From Pseudomonas parafulva (lineage in GTDB: Bacteria; Pseudomonadota; Gammaproteobacteria; Pseudomonadales; Pseudomonadaceae): a stretch of 64,000 nucleotides of DNA. A program made the translations under genes and the position numbers. Shown here piece after piece: positions 1-9,337 of this stretch (its first letter is position 1; each line of letters starts with the position of its first letter). The notes under the pieces are model-generated. The model saw nothing but the letters and a program-made list of their open reading frames with translations. It was not told the DNA's origin and searched no databases. The stretch lies in contig NZ_CP019952.1 of NCBI RefSeq assembly GCF_002021815.1, positions 4,626,784 through 4,690,783 on the forward strand, written 5' to 3'.

Positions 1-1
1 G

Positions 2-1390
2 CTGACCCACCAGCTGTCGCAGCAGCGATTGCGCGAAAGCCTGCGCAGCCTGCGCGCACCGGTGCTGCCCAAGCCTTCACGCCTGCAGGACGAGTACCTG
101 GCCAATCTCGGCTTCAAGCCTACGGGGGCGCAGCAGCGGGTCGCCAATGAAATTGCCTACGACCTCAGCCAGCACGAACCCATGCTGCGCCTGGTGCAAG
201 GTGATGTGGGCGCCGGCAAGACCGTGGTCGCGGCACTGGCAGCCCTGCAGGCGTTGGAGGCGGGTTACCAGGTGGCGCTGATGGCACCTACCGAGATTCT
301 TGCCGAGCAGCACTACATCACCTTCAAGCGCTGGCTGGAGCCACTGGGCATCGAAGTCGCCTGGCTGGCCGGCAAGCTCAAGGGCAAGGCCCGGGTCAGT
401 GCACTGGAGCAGATCGCCGCCGGTGCGCCAATGGTGGTGGGTACCCACGCCCTGTTCCAGGAAGAGGTCAAGTTCAAGCACCTCGCCCTGGCCATCATCG
501 ACGAGCAGCACCGTTTTGGCGTCCAGCAGCGTCTGGCGTTGCGCAAAAAGGGTGTGAATGGCGAGTTGTGTCCTCATCAGCTGATCATGACGGCGACGCC
601 CATTCCGCGTACGTTGGCCATGAGCGCCTATGCTGACCTGGATACTTCCGTGCTGGACGAATTGCCTCCCGGGCGTACACCGGTCAACACGGTGCTGGTG
701 GCCGACAGCCGTCGCTTCGAAGTGGTCGAGCGGGTACGCGCCGCCTGTGCTGAAGGGCGTCAGGCCTACTGGGTCTGTACCCTTATCGAGGAGTCTGAAG
801 AGCTGACCTGCCAGGCCGCCGAGAGCACCTACGAGGAACTTGGCAGCGCCCTGGGCGAATTGCGGGTCGGGCTGATTCACGGGCGTATGAAACCGGCAGA
901 AAAAGCCGAGATCATGGCGCAATTCAAAGCCGGTGATCTGCAGCTGCTGGTTGCCACGACCGTGATCGAAGTTGGCGTCGATGTGCCCAACGCCAGCCTG
1001 ATGATCATCGAAAACCCGGAGCGCCTGGGGTTGGCCCAGCTGCACCAGTTGCGTGGGCGGGTGGGCCGTGGCAGCGCTGCCAGCCACTGCGTTCTGCTGT
1101 ATCACCCGCCCTTGTCACAGGTGGGCCGCGAGCGCCTGGGCATCATGCGCGAAACCAACGATGGCTTCATCATCGCGGAAAAGGACCTGGAGCTGCGCGG
1201 CCCGGGCGAGATGCTCGGCACGCGCCAGACGGGTCTGCTGCAGTTCAAGGTCGCTGACCTGATGCGCGATGCCGATCTGCTCCCGGCCGTTCGTGATGCA
1301 GCCCAGGCATTGGTGGCCCGCTGGCCGGAACATGTCAGCCCCTTGCTTGAACGCTGGCTGCGTCACGGGCAACAGTACGGCCAAGTCTGA
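2..1390 (+). CDS. recG: ATP-dependent DNA helicase RecG (3' part)
   Basis: RecG is a superfamily 2 helicase that reverses stalled replication forks and branch-migrates Holliday junctions. The visible 462 codons hold the whole helicase core: Walker A GDVGAGKT, the DEQH box (DEQHRFG), motif III TATPIPRTLA and motif VI QLRGRVGRG, followed by the RecG C-terminal segment with ELRGPGEMLGTRQ. Complete RecG proteins are about 690 residues, so roughly 230 residues of the N-terminal wedge domain lie left of the window. The open frame runs to the window edge with no start needed at base 29. The gene is followed after about 75 bases by an HDOD-domain gene on the same strand. Confidence 0.97.
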   Translation: MTHQLSQQRLRESLRSLRAPVLPKPSRLQDEYLANLGFKPTGAQQRVANEIAYDLSQHEPMLRLVQGDVGAGKTVVAALAALQALEAGYQVALMAPTEILAEQHYITFKRWLEPLGIEVAWLAGKLKGKARVSALEQIAAGAPMVVGTHALFQEEVKFKHLALAIIDEQHRFGVQQRLALRKKGVNGELCPHQLIMTATPIPRTLAMSAYADLDTSVLDELPPGRTPVNTVLVADSRRFEVVERVRAACAEGRQAYWVCTLIEESEELTCQAAESTYEELGSALGELRVGLIHGRMKPAEKAEIMAQFKAGDLQLLVATTVIEVGVDVPNASLMIIENPERLGLAQLHQLRGRVGRGSAASHCVLLYHPPLSQVGRERLGIMRETNDGFIIAEKDLELRGPGEMLGTRQTGLLQFKVADLMRDADLLPAVRDAAQALVARWPEHVSPLLERWLRHGQQYGQV

Positions 1391-1465
1391 CCCAAGTGGT
1401 CAATGGATCCAGCCTCCCGGCGAGGCTGGTTATACTTCGCTTTTAGGAACCAGTGGACACGGACC

Positions 1466-2869
1466 ATGACTCAAGCTGCCTTGGACACCGCAACCCCACA
1501 AACACCGTCGGTTATCCGGTTGCTGCTCGACAAGCTAGGCGTTGCCTACCGTGAAGTGTTGGCGCATCCCCCCCCGCCGGCTCAAGCCTGTGTACAGGCG
1601 GTGCTGCTGGACGACGAGGTGGGCGCACTGATGGTGCTGCTGCCGCAAAGCCAACTGCTGGACCTGAGCCGGCTCACCGAGCTGACTGGCCGGACACTCA
1701 CCGCTGTGCCGGTGCCCCGCTTGCGCCAAATGCTGGAAAAACACCATCTCAAGGTTCTCCCGGGCATACCGGCGCTGACCAGCTCACCTTGCCAGTACGA
1801 AAAAAGCCTGCTCGAACCCGCGACCGTGTTCATTCAGTCAGGCCAGGAAGACCTGCTGCTGGCCATCGACCGTGACCCGTTCAAACGCCTGCTGAGCAAA
1901 GCCAGCGCCAGCGCATTCGGGCAGGAGGTGCAGGCCATTGCCCTGAACCTGGACCGTCCGGACGATGACACCCGCGAGATCAGCCAGGCAGTTCAGGCCT
2001 TCACTGCACGACGCATTCAAAAGCGGCTCGAAGAAACCATCGAAATCCCGCCCCTGGCCGATACCGCGCAGAAGATCATGAAGCTGCGTGTCGACCCGAA
2101 TGCCAGCATCGACGATATCACCGGGGTGGTGGAAACCGACCCGGCGCTGGCTGCGCAGGTCGTGAGCTGGGCGGCATCGCCCTATTACGCCTCGCCCGGC
2201 AAGGTACGTTCGGTCGAAGATGCGATTGTCAGGGTGCTGGGTTTCGATCTGGTGATCAACCTGGCTTTGGGCCTGGCCATGGGCAAGACGCTCAGCCTAC
2301 CCAAGGACCAGCCTCAGCAAGCGACGCCTTACTGGCAGCACTCCATCTACACAGCTGCTGTCATCGAGGGCCTTACCCGTGCAATGCCCCGTGCCGAACG
2401 ACCTGAGGCAGGCCTCACCTACCTTGCCGGTCTTCTGCACAATTTCGGGTACTTGCTGCTGGCACATGTGTTTCCACCGCATTTTTCGCTGATCTGTCGG
2501 CATCTGGAGGTCAACCCCCATCTGTGCCACACCTATGTGGAGCGCCACCTTCTAGGGATCAGCCGCGAGCAGATTGGTGCCTGGCTGATGAAGCTGTGGG
2601 ACATGCCCGAGGAGTTGTCCACGGCGCTGCGCTTCCAGCATGACCCCAACTACGAGGGCGACTATGCAGCCTTTCCCAACCTGGTCTTCCTCGCGACTCG
2701 ATTGCTTCGCTCACGGGGTATCGGCTCGGGCCCGAAAGAGGAGATTCCCGATGCATTGCTTGAGCGTCTTGGGCTTTCCCGCGACAAGGCCAATGATGTC
2801 GTGAACAAGGTACTCGAGGCTGAGACCTTGCTGCGCGAGCTTGCGTCCCAGTTCGCTGCGCCACACTGA
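1466..2869 (+). CDS. YbaK-like plus HDOD-domain protein
   Basis: A protein of 467 residues. Residues about 10-150 resemble the YbaK/aminoacyl-tRNA deacylase-associated fold. Residues about 195-395 form an HDOD domain (PPLADTAQKIMKL, VVETDPALAAQVVSWA, YLAGLLHNFGYLLLAHVFP). HDOD domains are catalytically altered HD relatives found in bacterial signalling proteins, so a regulatory role is likely, but the target is unknown. The ATG at 1466 is preferred: the frame is open further upstream, but that extension (from 1403) looks like non-coding sequence. No strong ribosome binding site is visible before it. This two-domain protein is conserved next to recG in pseudomonads. Confidence 0.85.
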   Translation: MTQAALDTATPQTPSVIRLLLDKLGVAYREVLAHPPPPAQACVQAVLLDDEVGALMVLLPQSQLLDLSRLTELTGRTLTAVPVPRLRQMLEKHHLKVLPGIPALTSSPCQYEKSLLEPATVFIQSGQEDLLLAIDRDPFKRLLSKASASAFGQEVQAIALNLDRPDDDTREISQAVQAFTARRIQKRLEETIEIPPLADTAQKIMKLRVDPNASIDDITGVVETDPALAAQVVSWAASPYYASPGKVRSVEDAIVRVLGFDLVINLALGLAMGKTLSLPKDQPQQATPYWQHSIYTAAVIEGLTRAMPRAERPEAGLTYLAGLLHNFGYLLLAHVFPPHFSLICRHLEVNPHLCHTYVERHLLGISREQIGAWLMKLWDMPEELSTALRFQHDPNYEGDYAAFPNLVFLATRLLRSRGIGSGPKEEIPDALLERLGLSRDKANDVVNKVLEAETLLRELASQFAAPH

Positions 2870-2875
2870 TTGACT

Positions 2876-2894
2876 GGGGCCGTCGCTCGGCCCC
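2876..2894. terminator. Hairpin between convergent genes
   Basis: GGGGCCG, a 5-nt loop TCGCT, then CGGCCCC, lying between the convergent stops at 2869 and 2902. No T-run follows directly, so it is a probable bidirectional transcription end rather than a textbook terminator. Confidence 0.5.
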
Positions 2895-2901
2895 TGCGCG
2901 G

Positions 2902-3276
2902 TCAATGCTTCTTTTTAGGTTTCAGGTACTTCATCAGGCCCTGGAACCACATCACCAAGGCCGGGTTGCCCTTGATCTGGATCGCCTTGTCCTGGATGCC
3001 CTGCATGAATGCCAGCTGCTTGTTGCGCGCCTGCAGGGTAGTGAAGCCATAGGCAGCATCCTTGAAGGCGATGGCGAAGGCAGGCTGCGCGAACGCGCCC
3101 CCTTTGCTACGGATGCGTTCGTTGGCGACGATGAAGTGCCGAGCGATCTTGCCGTCGAGGGTTTGCATCTGGAACACCAGATCCTTGCCCTTGAGCTGCT
3201 GCTGGAAAGCCGGATTGTTTCGGCTTGCCCTGGCCATCAGCAGGCCCAGGACCCAGAGAAGTAAGCGGAACTTCAT
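2902..3276 (-). CDS. Small exported protein, SCP2-like hypothetical
   Basis: A protein of 124 residues from the ATG at 3276. It starts with a short hydrophobic stretch (MKFRLLLWVLGLLMARA) that may be a signal or membrane anchor. The body (DLVFQMQTLDGKIARHF, AFAIAFKDAAYGFTTL, IQIKGNPALVMWFQGLM) has the general pattern of an SCP2-like lipid-binding fold, in which a strand pair precedes a terminal helix. This is my impression from the pattern and is not certain. The open frame extends upstream to 3372 but that part has no coding character. The gene lies between the HDOD gene (convergent) and hupA (same strand). The C-terminus is lysine-rich (KPKKKH). Confidence 0.7.
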   Translation of the reverse strand: MKFRLLLWVLGLLMARASRNNPAFQQQLKGKDLVFQMQTLDGKIARHFIVANERIRSKGGAFAQPAFAIAFKDAAYGFTTLQARNKQLAFMQGIQDKAIQIKGNPALVMWFQGLMKYLKPKKKH

Positions 3277-3372
3277 TTGAGCTTCTCGTCTAAGAAGTGA
3301 CTGTGAGCGCCAGTTTATCCGCTTTATGTGCTTTTCAGGGAATCGAAGAATCTTTTTCGTATGCGAAGACAA

Positions 3373-3391
3373 CGGGCGCTGTGGGCGCCCG
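3373..3391 (-). terminator. Probable hupA terminator
   Basis: CGGGCGC, loop, GCGCCCG about 30 bases past the hupA stop, followed on the minus strand by TTGTCTTCG. The stem is strong and the T-run weak. Confidence 0.45.
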
Positions 3392-3421
3392 ATTGATCGT
3401 CATGCCGCTGACAGGCCTAGG

Positions 3422-3721
3422 TCATTTAGTCTTTTTAGCAGGCTTGGCGGGCACGTTGATACTGTCGCGCAAGTTCTTGCCTGGCTTGAAGGCTACCGTG
3501 TTGCTTGCCTTGATCTTGACGGGCTCACCCGTCTGCGGGTTTTTACCGGTTCGCGCCCCACGATGACGCTTCTCGAACGTGCCGAACCCCACCAGCGTCA
3601 CTGTATCGTTGTTCACAGCCTGGGTAATGCTTTCGAGAATCGCGTTCAGCACCTCGTTGGCCTGGTCTTTGGTCAGGTCGGTCTTCTCGGCGATGACAGC
3701 GGCGAGTTCTGGTTTGCGCAT
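3422..3721 (-). CDS. hupA: HU family DNA-binding protein
   Basis: A nucleoid-associated protein that bends and compacts DNA as a dimer. Its 99 residues match HU length. It shows the N-terminal helices (MRKPELAAVIAEKTDLT), the signature GFGTFEKRHRGARTGKNP and the DNA-binding arm region GEPVKIKASNTVAFKPGK. It ends with a short lysine/proline tail (NVPAKPAKKTK), longer than the E. coli HU end and giving extra positive charge. Fluorescent pseudomonads carry several HU genes; position beside the rubredoxin genes fits hupA. It is a single-gene unit with about 190 bases of upstream region. Confidence 0.95.
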   Translation of the reverse strand: MRKPELAAVIAEKTDLTKDQANEVLNAILESITQAVNNDTVTLVGFGTFEKRHRGARTGKNPQTGEPVKIKASNTVAFKPGKNLRDSINVPAKPAKKTK

Positions 3722-3910
3722 GATGATGAAGCCTCTTTGACGGAATTCTTGTTGTTATGCCGTGCCGCCTCAAGGGCAGCGTTCAAGGCGCCACGGGCTC
3801 TAAGCCGCGGCAGACGAGTGTGAGAATGGCACGCGCTTGAGTACCGCGCCAGTATCGGTACGGCCAGAATGCACAAGCAAAAAAGGCATACCCGACAGTT
3901 CGTGCGCTAT

Positions 3911-5059
3911 TTACGCCATGACGGGTGGAAGCTGGCGGTTGAGCATCAGTCTTTCCATCACGGTACTGCCGGTAAGGGCGTACCCGATCAGCTGGCCATC
4001 GGCGGCGTGGCAGAGCGCTTTGACGTCATTGCCCTCACCCTCTGCCTGCCACGTACCAATCTGCCCATTCGGCGGTGGCGACACCACCACGGGACAGGCA
4101 GGCGTCTTGACGGTGATGGGCATTGGCCCATAGCTGACGGCAGTGGGGGTGCCTGTCAGTGTCTGCGCCAGCGCTCGAACGCCACTCATCAACGGCATCA
4201 CGTAGAGCAGGTTGATGCCGTCAACCTCGGCACAATCGCCCAAGGCGTGGATATTGGCATGGGAGGTACGCAGGAATCGGTCCACACAGATACCCCGCCC
4301 AGTCTGCAGGCCCGCTGCGGCAGCTAGGTCCGTTCGTGGGCGCAGGCCTACGGCCGACACGACCAGGTCGCACGCGATGACCTGGCCGTCGGACAGCTGT
4401 GCACGCACGCCATGCCCCTGGCGCTGCAAGCGCGTCAGCACGGGCCCGAGATGAAAGCGAATGCCGATACCCTGTAGCCCGCTCTGTACCGCCTGGGCCG
4501 CTGCCGGGTGCAACAGGGTGGGCATGATCTGCTCGCAGGGCGCGACCACATCAACCTCGAAACCACCAAGACGCATGTCGTTCGCAAACTCACAGCCGAT
4601 AAGACCGGCGCCCAGGATCAATACCCGCTGCTTGCCGTCAGCCGCGGCGCGCAGGCGCGCGTAGTCTTCAAGGTCGTTGATCGGGAAGATCAGGTCGCTG
4701 GCGTCACCTTCCACAGGCACGCTGATGGTCTGTGCACCCAGCGCCAGGACGAGATCGCGATAGGGCACTGCCTCCTCGCCAATCCATAGGCGCTTGTGGC
4801 CTGGGTCGATACCCGTTATGCGCGTATGGGTGCGCACCTCGACGTTCAATTGCTCGGCCATGGCGCCGGGCTCGGCCATGCACAGCCCCTCGGCGTCCTT
4901 CTGCTTGGCGAAGCCGGTCGAGAGCATGGGCTTGGAGTAGGACCGCCCATCATCGGCAGTGATCATCAGCACGGGGGTGAGTGCATCGAACTTGCGTAAT
5001 TCCCGGGCGAGGTTGTAGCCCGCAAGCCCGGTGCCAATGATGACTACAGGAGGCGTCAT
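3911..5059 (-). CDS. rubB: Rubredoxin--NAD(+) reductase
   Basis: An FAD enzyme that passes electrons from NADH to rubredoxin, which then feeds alkane hydroxylase or other acceptors. In 382 residues it shows the FAD dinucleotide motif [13 protein letters not shown] (about 8-20), a second NAD-binding motif [15 protein letters not shown] (about 147-161) and the FAD-contacting ALGDCAEV (about 272-279). Length matches the AlkT-type rubredoxin reductase family. It lies 13 bases downstream of the rubredoxin gene on the same strand, so the two are almost certainly cotranscribed. Confidence 0.93.
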   Translation of the reverse strand: MTPPVVIIGTGLAGYNLARELRKFDALTPVLMITADDGRSYSKPMLSTGFAKQKDAEGLCMAEPGAMAEQLNVEVRTHTRITGIDPGHKRLWIGEEAVPYRDLVLALGAQTISVPVEGDASDLIFPINDLEDYARLRAAADGKQRVLILGAGLIGCEFANDMRLGGFEVDVVAPCEQIMPTLLHPAAAQAVQSGLQGIGIRFHLGPVLTRLQRQGHGVRAQLSDGQVIACDLVVSAVGLRPRTDLAAAAGLQTGRGICVDRFLRTSHANIHALGDCAEVDGINLLYVMPLMSGVRALAQTLTGTPTAVSYGPMPITVKTPACPVVVSPPPNGQIGTWQAEGEGNDVKALCHAADGQLIGYALTGSTVMERLMLNRQLPPVMA

Positions 5060-5072
5060 GGGGTTTCCTCGA

Positions 5073-5240
5073 TCAACCGATGGCGATCATTTCAAAGTCG
5101 CTCTTACCAACCCCGCAGTCTGGGCAGAGCCAGTCTTCAGGTACGTCTTCCCAACGCGTGCCGGGCGCGATTCCATCATCCGGCCAGCCATCGGCTTCGT
5201 CATAGATCAGACCGCAGACAATACATTGCCACTTTTTCAT
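5073..5240 (-). CDS. rubA: Rubredoxin
   Basis: A one-iron electron carrier of 55 residues. The two CxxC iron-binding knuckles are CIVCG (from residue 6) and CPDCG (from residue 39), with the conserved [20 protein letters not shown] between them. The ATG at 5240 gives the usual rubredoxin length; the longer open frame to 5459 is rejected because the extension is unlike the family and runs into ubiC. First gene of the rubA-rubB pair. Only one rubredoxin gene is present here; I recall two in tandem at this place in P. aeruginosa. Confidence 0.96.
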   Translation of the reverse strand: MKKWQCIVCGLIYDEADGWPDDGIAPGTRWEDVPEDWLCPDCGVGKSDFEMIAIG

Positions 5241-5407
5241 CGGAACGGGTTTCCTCGGTTCAGGCTCGGCTTGGGTTTGGACGTGCGGCCTCTTCACGGG
5301 CCAAGGTGCAATCGAAAGGCTTTGTAGCGGCCCTGCCGGCAGTATGCAAGCAGTCGGGGCATTCATGCTAAGCTCGCGGCCTCTTTGGTTGTAACAAGCA
5401 GACCGAC

Positions 5408-5965
5408 GTGTCGTACCCAACCCCGCACGCAGCCGCTGTCGCGTGGCTAGCGTATCCACAGGTGCAGGCCAGCCTCGCCCCCTCCATGCTGGACTGGTTG
5501 TTCGATGAGGGCTCGCTCACACGTCGGCTGACCCGACTGTCCGGCGACGATTTCTGCGTAACGCCCCTGTTCGAAGGCTGGCAGTCGCTGCGCGAGGATG
5601 AATGCCAAGCCCTTGGCATCGCGCTCGGTGCCCAGGGTTGGGTCAGGGAAGTGTTCCTGCGCGGGCATGGCCAGCCGTGGGTATTCGCCCGCAGCGTAGC
5701 CAGCCGTGCGGCGCTCGAACGTGGCGGCCTGGACCTTGAATCGCTCGGCAGTCGCTCGCTGGGCGAGCTGCTGTTCTGCGATCGAGCGTTCACCCGCCAT
5801 CCCCTGCAGGTATGCCACTACCCCGAAGCCTGGCTCCCTGCTGAAGTTGCAAGCCCAGGCTTGTGGGGACGTCGTTCACGCTTCTCCCGAGATGAACTCG
5901 ACCTGCTTGTCGCCGAAGTGTTCCTGCCGGCGTTGTGGCAGGTGGCACGCGAGGATACCCGCTGA
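5408..5965 (+). CDS. ubiC: Chorismate--pyruvate lyase UbiC
   Basis: Converts chorismate to 4-hydroxybenzoate and pyruvate, the first committed step of ubiquinone synthesis, in the cytoplasm. It has 185 residues, as usual. Recognisable parts are the [12 protein letters not shown] segment near residue 30 and [18 protein letters not shown] near residue 85. The start is a GTG at 5408. Its TGA overlaps the ATG of ubiA by one base (TGATG), so the two steps are translationally coupled. It diverges from rubA across a 167-base promoter region. Confidence 0.93.
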   Translation: MSYPTPHAAAVAWLAYPQVQASLAPSMLDWLFDEGSLTRRLTRLSGDDFCVTPLFEGWQSLREDECQALGIALGAQGWVREVFLRGHGQPWVFARSVASRAALERGGLDLESLGSRSLGELLFCDRAFTRHPLQVCHYPEAWLPAEVASPGLWGRRSRFSRDELDLLVAEVFLPALWQVAREDTR

Positions 5966-6855
5966 TGTACCTGCAACTGCTCAAATCGCTGAACCGTCTT
6001 CATCCGCGCGCCTGGGACTTTGTCCAGCTAAGTCGCATGGACAGGCCCATCGGCATTTATCTGCTGCTCTGGCCAACCCTGTCGGCGGTGTGGATTGCAG
6101 GTCAGGGTTCACCCTCGTTGGCCAATGTGCTGATCTTCGGGTTGGGCGTGGTGCTCATGCGCGCGGCCGGGTGCTGCATCAATGATTTTGCCGACCGCAA
6201 GGTGGATGGATACGTCAAGCGCACCGCCGATCGACCCTTGGCCAGCGGGCGTGTACGCCCCCGCGAAGCGCTGACGCTGTTTGCCGTTTTGGTAAGCGTG
6301 AGCTTCCTGCTGGTGCTGTGCACCAACAGTCAAACCGTCTGGCTTTCGTTCGCGGCCGTCGCGCTCGCATTTTGCTACCCCTTCATGAAGCGCTACACCT
6401 ACTACCCACAGGTGGTGCTGGGCGCCGCCTATTCGTGGGGTATCCCCATGGCCTTCACCGCTGCTGGCGGCGAGCTGCCGGCCGCTGCCTGGCTGCTGTA
6501 CATCGCCAACCTGCTGTGGACGGTGGCTTACGACACCTACTACGCCATGGTCGATCGCGACGATGACCTGAAGATCGGTGTGAAGTCCACGGCCATCCTG
6601 TTCGGCGAGGCTGACCGGGTGATCATCCTGAGCTTGCAGGGCCTTTCGCTGGGCTGCCTGATGCTGGCCGGCAGCAGCTTCGCCCTCGGCGGCTGGTTCT
6701 ACCTGGGCCTGCTGGGCGCCGCGTGCTGTTTCGCCTGGGAATTCTGGTCCACCCGCCGCCTGGATCGAGACGCATGCTTCAAGGCGTTCCTGCACAACCA
6801 CTGGGCCGGGCTGATGGTGTTCATGGGCGTGGTACTGGATTACGCGCTACGTTGA
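5965..6855 (+). CDS. ubiA: 4-hydroxybenzoate polyprenyltransferase UbiA
   Basis: An integral membrane prenyltransferase that attaches the polyprenyl tail to 4-hydroxybenzoate, the second step of ubiquinone synthesis. It has 296 residues with about eight to nine hydrophobic segments. Both aspartate-rich substrate motifs are present: [20 protein letters not shown] from residue 73 and the second motif [20 protein letters not shown]. The ATG at 5965 overlaps the ubiC stop. The longer frame starting at 5935 lies inside ubiC and is not used. Confidence 0.96.
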   Translation: MYLQLLKSLNRLHPRAWDFVQLSRMDRPIGIYLLLWPTLSAVWIAGQGSPSLANVLIFGLGVVLMRAAGCCINDFADRKVDGYVKRTADRPLASGRVRPREALTLFAVLVSVSFLLVLCTNSQTVWLSFAAVALAFCYPFMKRYTYYPQVVLGAAYSWGIPMAFTAAGGELPAAAWLLYIANLLWTVAYDTYYAMVDRDDDLKIGVKSTAILFGEADRVIILSLQGLSLGCLMLAGSSFALGGWFYLGLLGAACCFAWEFWSTRRLDRDACFKAFLHNHWAGLMVFMGVVLDYALR

Positions 6856-7014
6856 GCGGTGGGTTGAGGCGCGGCACCACCTCAGCAAGGTCCACCTGGT
6901 GCACACCGCATGAGGATTCACCGTATCGAGGGGGTAAAGCGTCGGTTACAGGTGCAACCGCCGCCCCGGTCAAGCCTGGCCCAGTCATTGAATGTCGCGA
7001 GAACCGCCAACACC

Positions 7015-7046
7015 CTGTCACACAGCTGCAATAATTCCGTTATCTA
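7015..7046 (+). promoter_or_regulatory. Pho box and -10 of phoB
   Basis: CTGTCAC, four bases, CTGCAAT (7015-7032) matches the 7-4-7 direct-repeat Pho box (CTGTCAT-N4-CTGTCAT): 6 of 7 in the first repeat and about 5 of 7 in the second. A TATCTA hexamer begins at 7041, at the distance expected when the Pho box replaces the -35 element. This predicts PhoB autoregulation. Confidence 0.7.
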
Positions 7047-7086
7047 ATGCGGGGCCAAGACAGCGAATCCAGGAGAGGTTTTGAGC

Positions 7087-7776
7087 ATGGCTGGCAGGAA
7101 TATTCTGATCGTCGACGACGAGGCGCCCATCCGCGAGATGATTGCCGTGGCCCTGGAGATGGCAGGTTATGAGTGCCTGGAAGCAGAAAGCTCCCAACAG
7201 GCCCATGCCATCATCGTCGACCGTAAGCCGGACCTGATTCTGCTGGACTGGATGCTCCCCGGCACCTCGGGCATCGAACTGGCCCGGCGGCTCAAGCGCG
7301 ACGAGCTGACCGGGGACATTCCGATCATCATGCTCACCGCCAAGGGCGAGGAAGACAACAAGATCCAAGGCCTGGAAGTGGGGGCGGACGACTACATCAC
7401 CAAGCCGTTTTCGCCGCGTGAGCTGGTAGCCCGCCTCAAGGCCGTGCTGCGACGTACCGGCCCCAGTGATGGCGAGACGCCGATCGAAGTGGGCGGGCTG
7501 CTGCTGGACCCTATCAGTCATCGCGTCACCATCGATGGCAAGCCGGCCGAGATGGGGCCCACCGAGTACCGCCTGCTGCAATTCTTCATGACCCATCAGG
7601 AACGCGCCTATACCCGCGGCCAGTTGCTGGACCAGGTATGGGGGGGCAATGTCTATGTCGAGGAACGCACGGTCGATGTCCACATTCGCCGCTTGCGCAA
7701 GGCGCTGGGTGAGGCGTATGAAAACCTGGTACAAACGGTTCGCGGCACAGGCTACCGCTTTTCGACCAAGGTCTGA
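7087..7776 (+). CDS. phoB: Phosphate regulon response regulator PhoB
   Basis: An OmpR-class transcription factor that binds Pho boxes when phosphorylated under phosphate starvation. In 229 residues the receiver domain has acidic D10/D11, phospho-acceptor D54 ([10 protein letters not shown]) and the lysine in TKPFSPREL. The C-terminal winged helix has [14 protein letters not shown] and [12 protein letters not shown]. The ATG at 7087 is chosen over the in-frame TTG at 7081 because AGAGG at 7074-7078 is well spaced for it. It is followed by phoR after about 115 bases. Confidence 0.97.
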   Translation: MAGRNILIVDDEAPIREMIAVALEMAGYECLEAESSQQAHAIIVDRKPDLILLDWMLPGTSGIELARRLKRDELTGDIPIIMLTAKGEEDNKIQGLEVGADDYITKPFSPRELVARLKAVLRRTGPSDGETPIEVGGLLLDPISHRVTIDGKPAEMGPTEYRLLQFFMTHQERAYTRGQLLDQVWGGNVYVEERTVDVHIRRLRKALGEAYENLVQTVRGTGYRFSTKV

Positions 7777-7890
7777 CCTGAAACGCAGCACTCGGCTCAA
7801 AGCCGTTGAATGGACGTGAACGCGCTACCGATCCGCTTCTGCATGCAGGTTCGTGCTTGCTGTTGATCGCTGGATTCGAAGGATCCCCAA

Positions 7891-9198
7891 TTGAACCAGA
7901 ACTGGCATGCGACCTTGATTCGCCACCTGCTGCTGTTGATCACCCTTTGCCTGATCGGTGGCCTGGTCAGTGGCTACTATGGCTGGAGCCTGGCCATTGG
8001 CCTGGCTCTCTACCTGGGCTGGACGCTCAAGCAACTGCTGCGCCTGCATGCCTGGCTGCGCAATCACCAACCGGACGAAGCACCGCCTGACGGCTACGGC
8101 CTATGGGGCGAGGTGTTCGACAGCATCTACCATCTGCAACGCCGCGACCAGCGTGTGCGTGGCAGGCTTCAAGCGGTGATCGACAGGGTGCAGGAATCCA
8201 CCGCAGCGCTGCGCGACGCCGTGATCATGCTCGACAGCCACGGCAACCTGGAGTGGTGGAACCGCGCAGCCGAGACGCTCCTGGGCTTCAAGACACCCCA
8301 GGACGGCGGCCAGCAGGTGACCAACCTGGTGCGGCACCCGCGCTTCAAGGAATACTTCGAAACCGAAAACTATGTCGAGCCACTGGAGATTCCATCCCCC
8401 ATCAACGATCGCATGCGGGTGCAACTGCACATCACACGCTACGGTAACAACGAACACCTGATGCTGGTTCGGGACGTCACCCGCATCCACCAGCTCGAAC
8501 AGATGCGCAAGGACTTCGTGGCCAACGTGTCCCACGAACTGCGAACGCCGCTGACCGTGATTGCCGGCTACCTGGAAACCCTGCTGGATAACGTCGAGGA
8601 CGTGAACCCCCGCTGGCGCCGAGCGTTGCAGCAGATGAGCCAACAGGGCTCGCGCATGCAAACGCTGCTCAACGACCTGCTGCTGCTGGCCAAGCTGGAG
8701 GCCACCGACTACCCGTCCGACAACCAGCCAGTGGCCGTGGACACCCTGCTCAGTGCGATCAAGCAAGACGCGCAAGCGTTGTCCGGGCCGCGCAACCAGC
8801 GCATTACCCTGGAGGCCGAGCCAGGCATCTGGCTCAAGGGCAGCGAGTCGGAATTGCGCAGCGCGTTCTCCAACCTGGTGTTCAATGCCGTCAAGTACAC
8901 CCAGGACGAGGGCAGCATTCGCATTCGCTGGTGGGCCGATGCCCAAGGCGCCCATCTGTCGGTGCAGGACTCAGGGCCCGGCATCGATGCCAAGCACCTG
9001 CCACGGCTGACGGAGCGGTTCTATCGGGTGGATTCGAGCCGTGCATCTCATACCGGTGGCACGGGCCTTGGGCTGGCAATCGTCAAGCATGTGCTGATGC
9101 GCCACCGCGGGCGCCTGGAGATCAGCAGCGTGCCAGGCCATGGCAGCACCTTCACCTGCCATTTTGCAGTGGCGCAACAGGTCACAGGTAAGGTTTGA
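7891..9198 (+). CDS. phoR: Phosphate regulon sensor kinase PhoR
   Basis: A membrane-bound histidine kinase that phosphorylates PhoB and is held inactive by PstSCAB-PhoU when phosphate is plentiful. In 435 residues there are two N-terminal membrane segments (about 8-45), a PAS domain (about 95-195), the phospho-acceptor His215 in NVSHELRTPL, and an ATPase domain with NAVKYT, DSGPGI and GGTGLGLAIVKH. The start is a TTG at 7891, supported by GAAGGA at 7878-7883, seven bases upstream. Like E. coli PhoR it has no sizeable periplasmic sensor. Confidence 0.96.
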   Translation: MNQNWHATLIRHLLLLITLCLIGGLVSGYYGWSLAIGLALYLGWTLKQLLRLHAWLRNHQPDEAPPDGYGLWGEVFDSIYHLQRRDQRVRGRLQAVIDRVQESTAALRDAVIMLDSHGNLEWWNRAAETLLGFKTPQDGGQQVTNLVRHPRFKEYFETENYVEPLEIPSPINDRMRVQLHITRYGNNEHLMLVRDVTRIHQLEQMRKDFVANVSHELRTPLTVIAGYLETLLDNVEDVNPRWRRALQQMSQQGSRMQTLLNDLLLLAKLEATDYPSDNQPVAVDTLLSAIKQDAQALSGPRNQRITLEAEPGIWLKGSESELRSAFSNLVFNAVKYTQDEGSIRIRWWADAQGAHLSVQDSGPGIDAKHLPRLTERFYRVDSSRASHTGGTGLGLAIVKHVLMRHRGRLEISSVPGHGSTFTCHFAVAQQVTGKV

Positions 9199-9280
9199 GG
9201 CCGTTCGGGCCACTTTGCAGCATCGATCAAGTGGTCGCCCTTTGCTTTTGCGGCCCTAGCCGCTACATTTGATCCCTTGC

Positions 9281-9300
9281 GCCGGCTGGAGCCGGCACTT
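9281..9300 (+). terminator. Possible phoBR terminator
   Basis: GCCGGC, loop TGGA, GCCGGC, then ACTTTTC, about 80 bases past the phoR stop and 40 bases before the next gene. Short stem and short T-run. Confidence 0.4.
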
Positions 9301-9337
9301 TTCTCATCTTCAAGACGGATCCCGTAAAAACTCCATC

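Noticed and set aside
77..1105. 342-codon minus-strand frame over recG
   Set aside because: Lies fully inside recG and has no family features.
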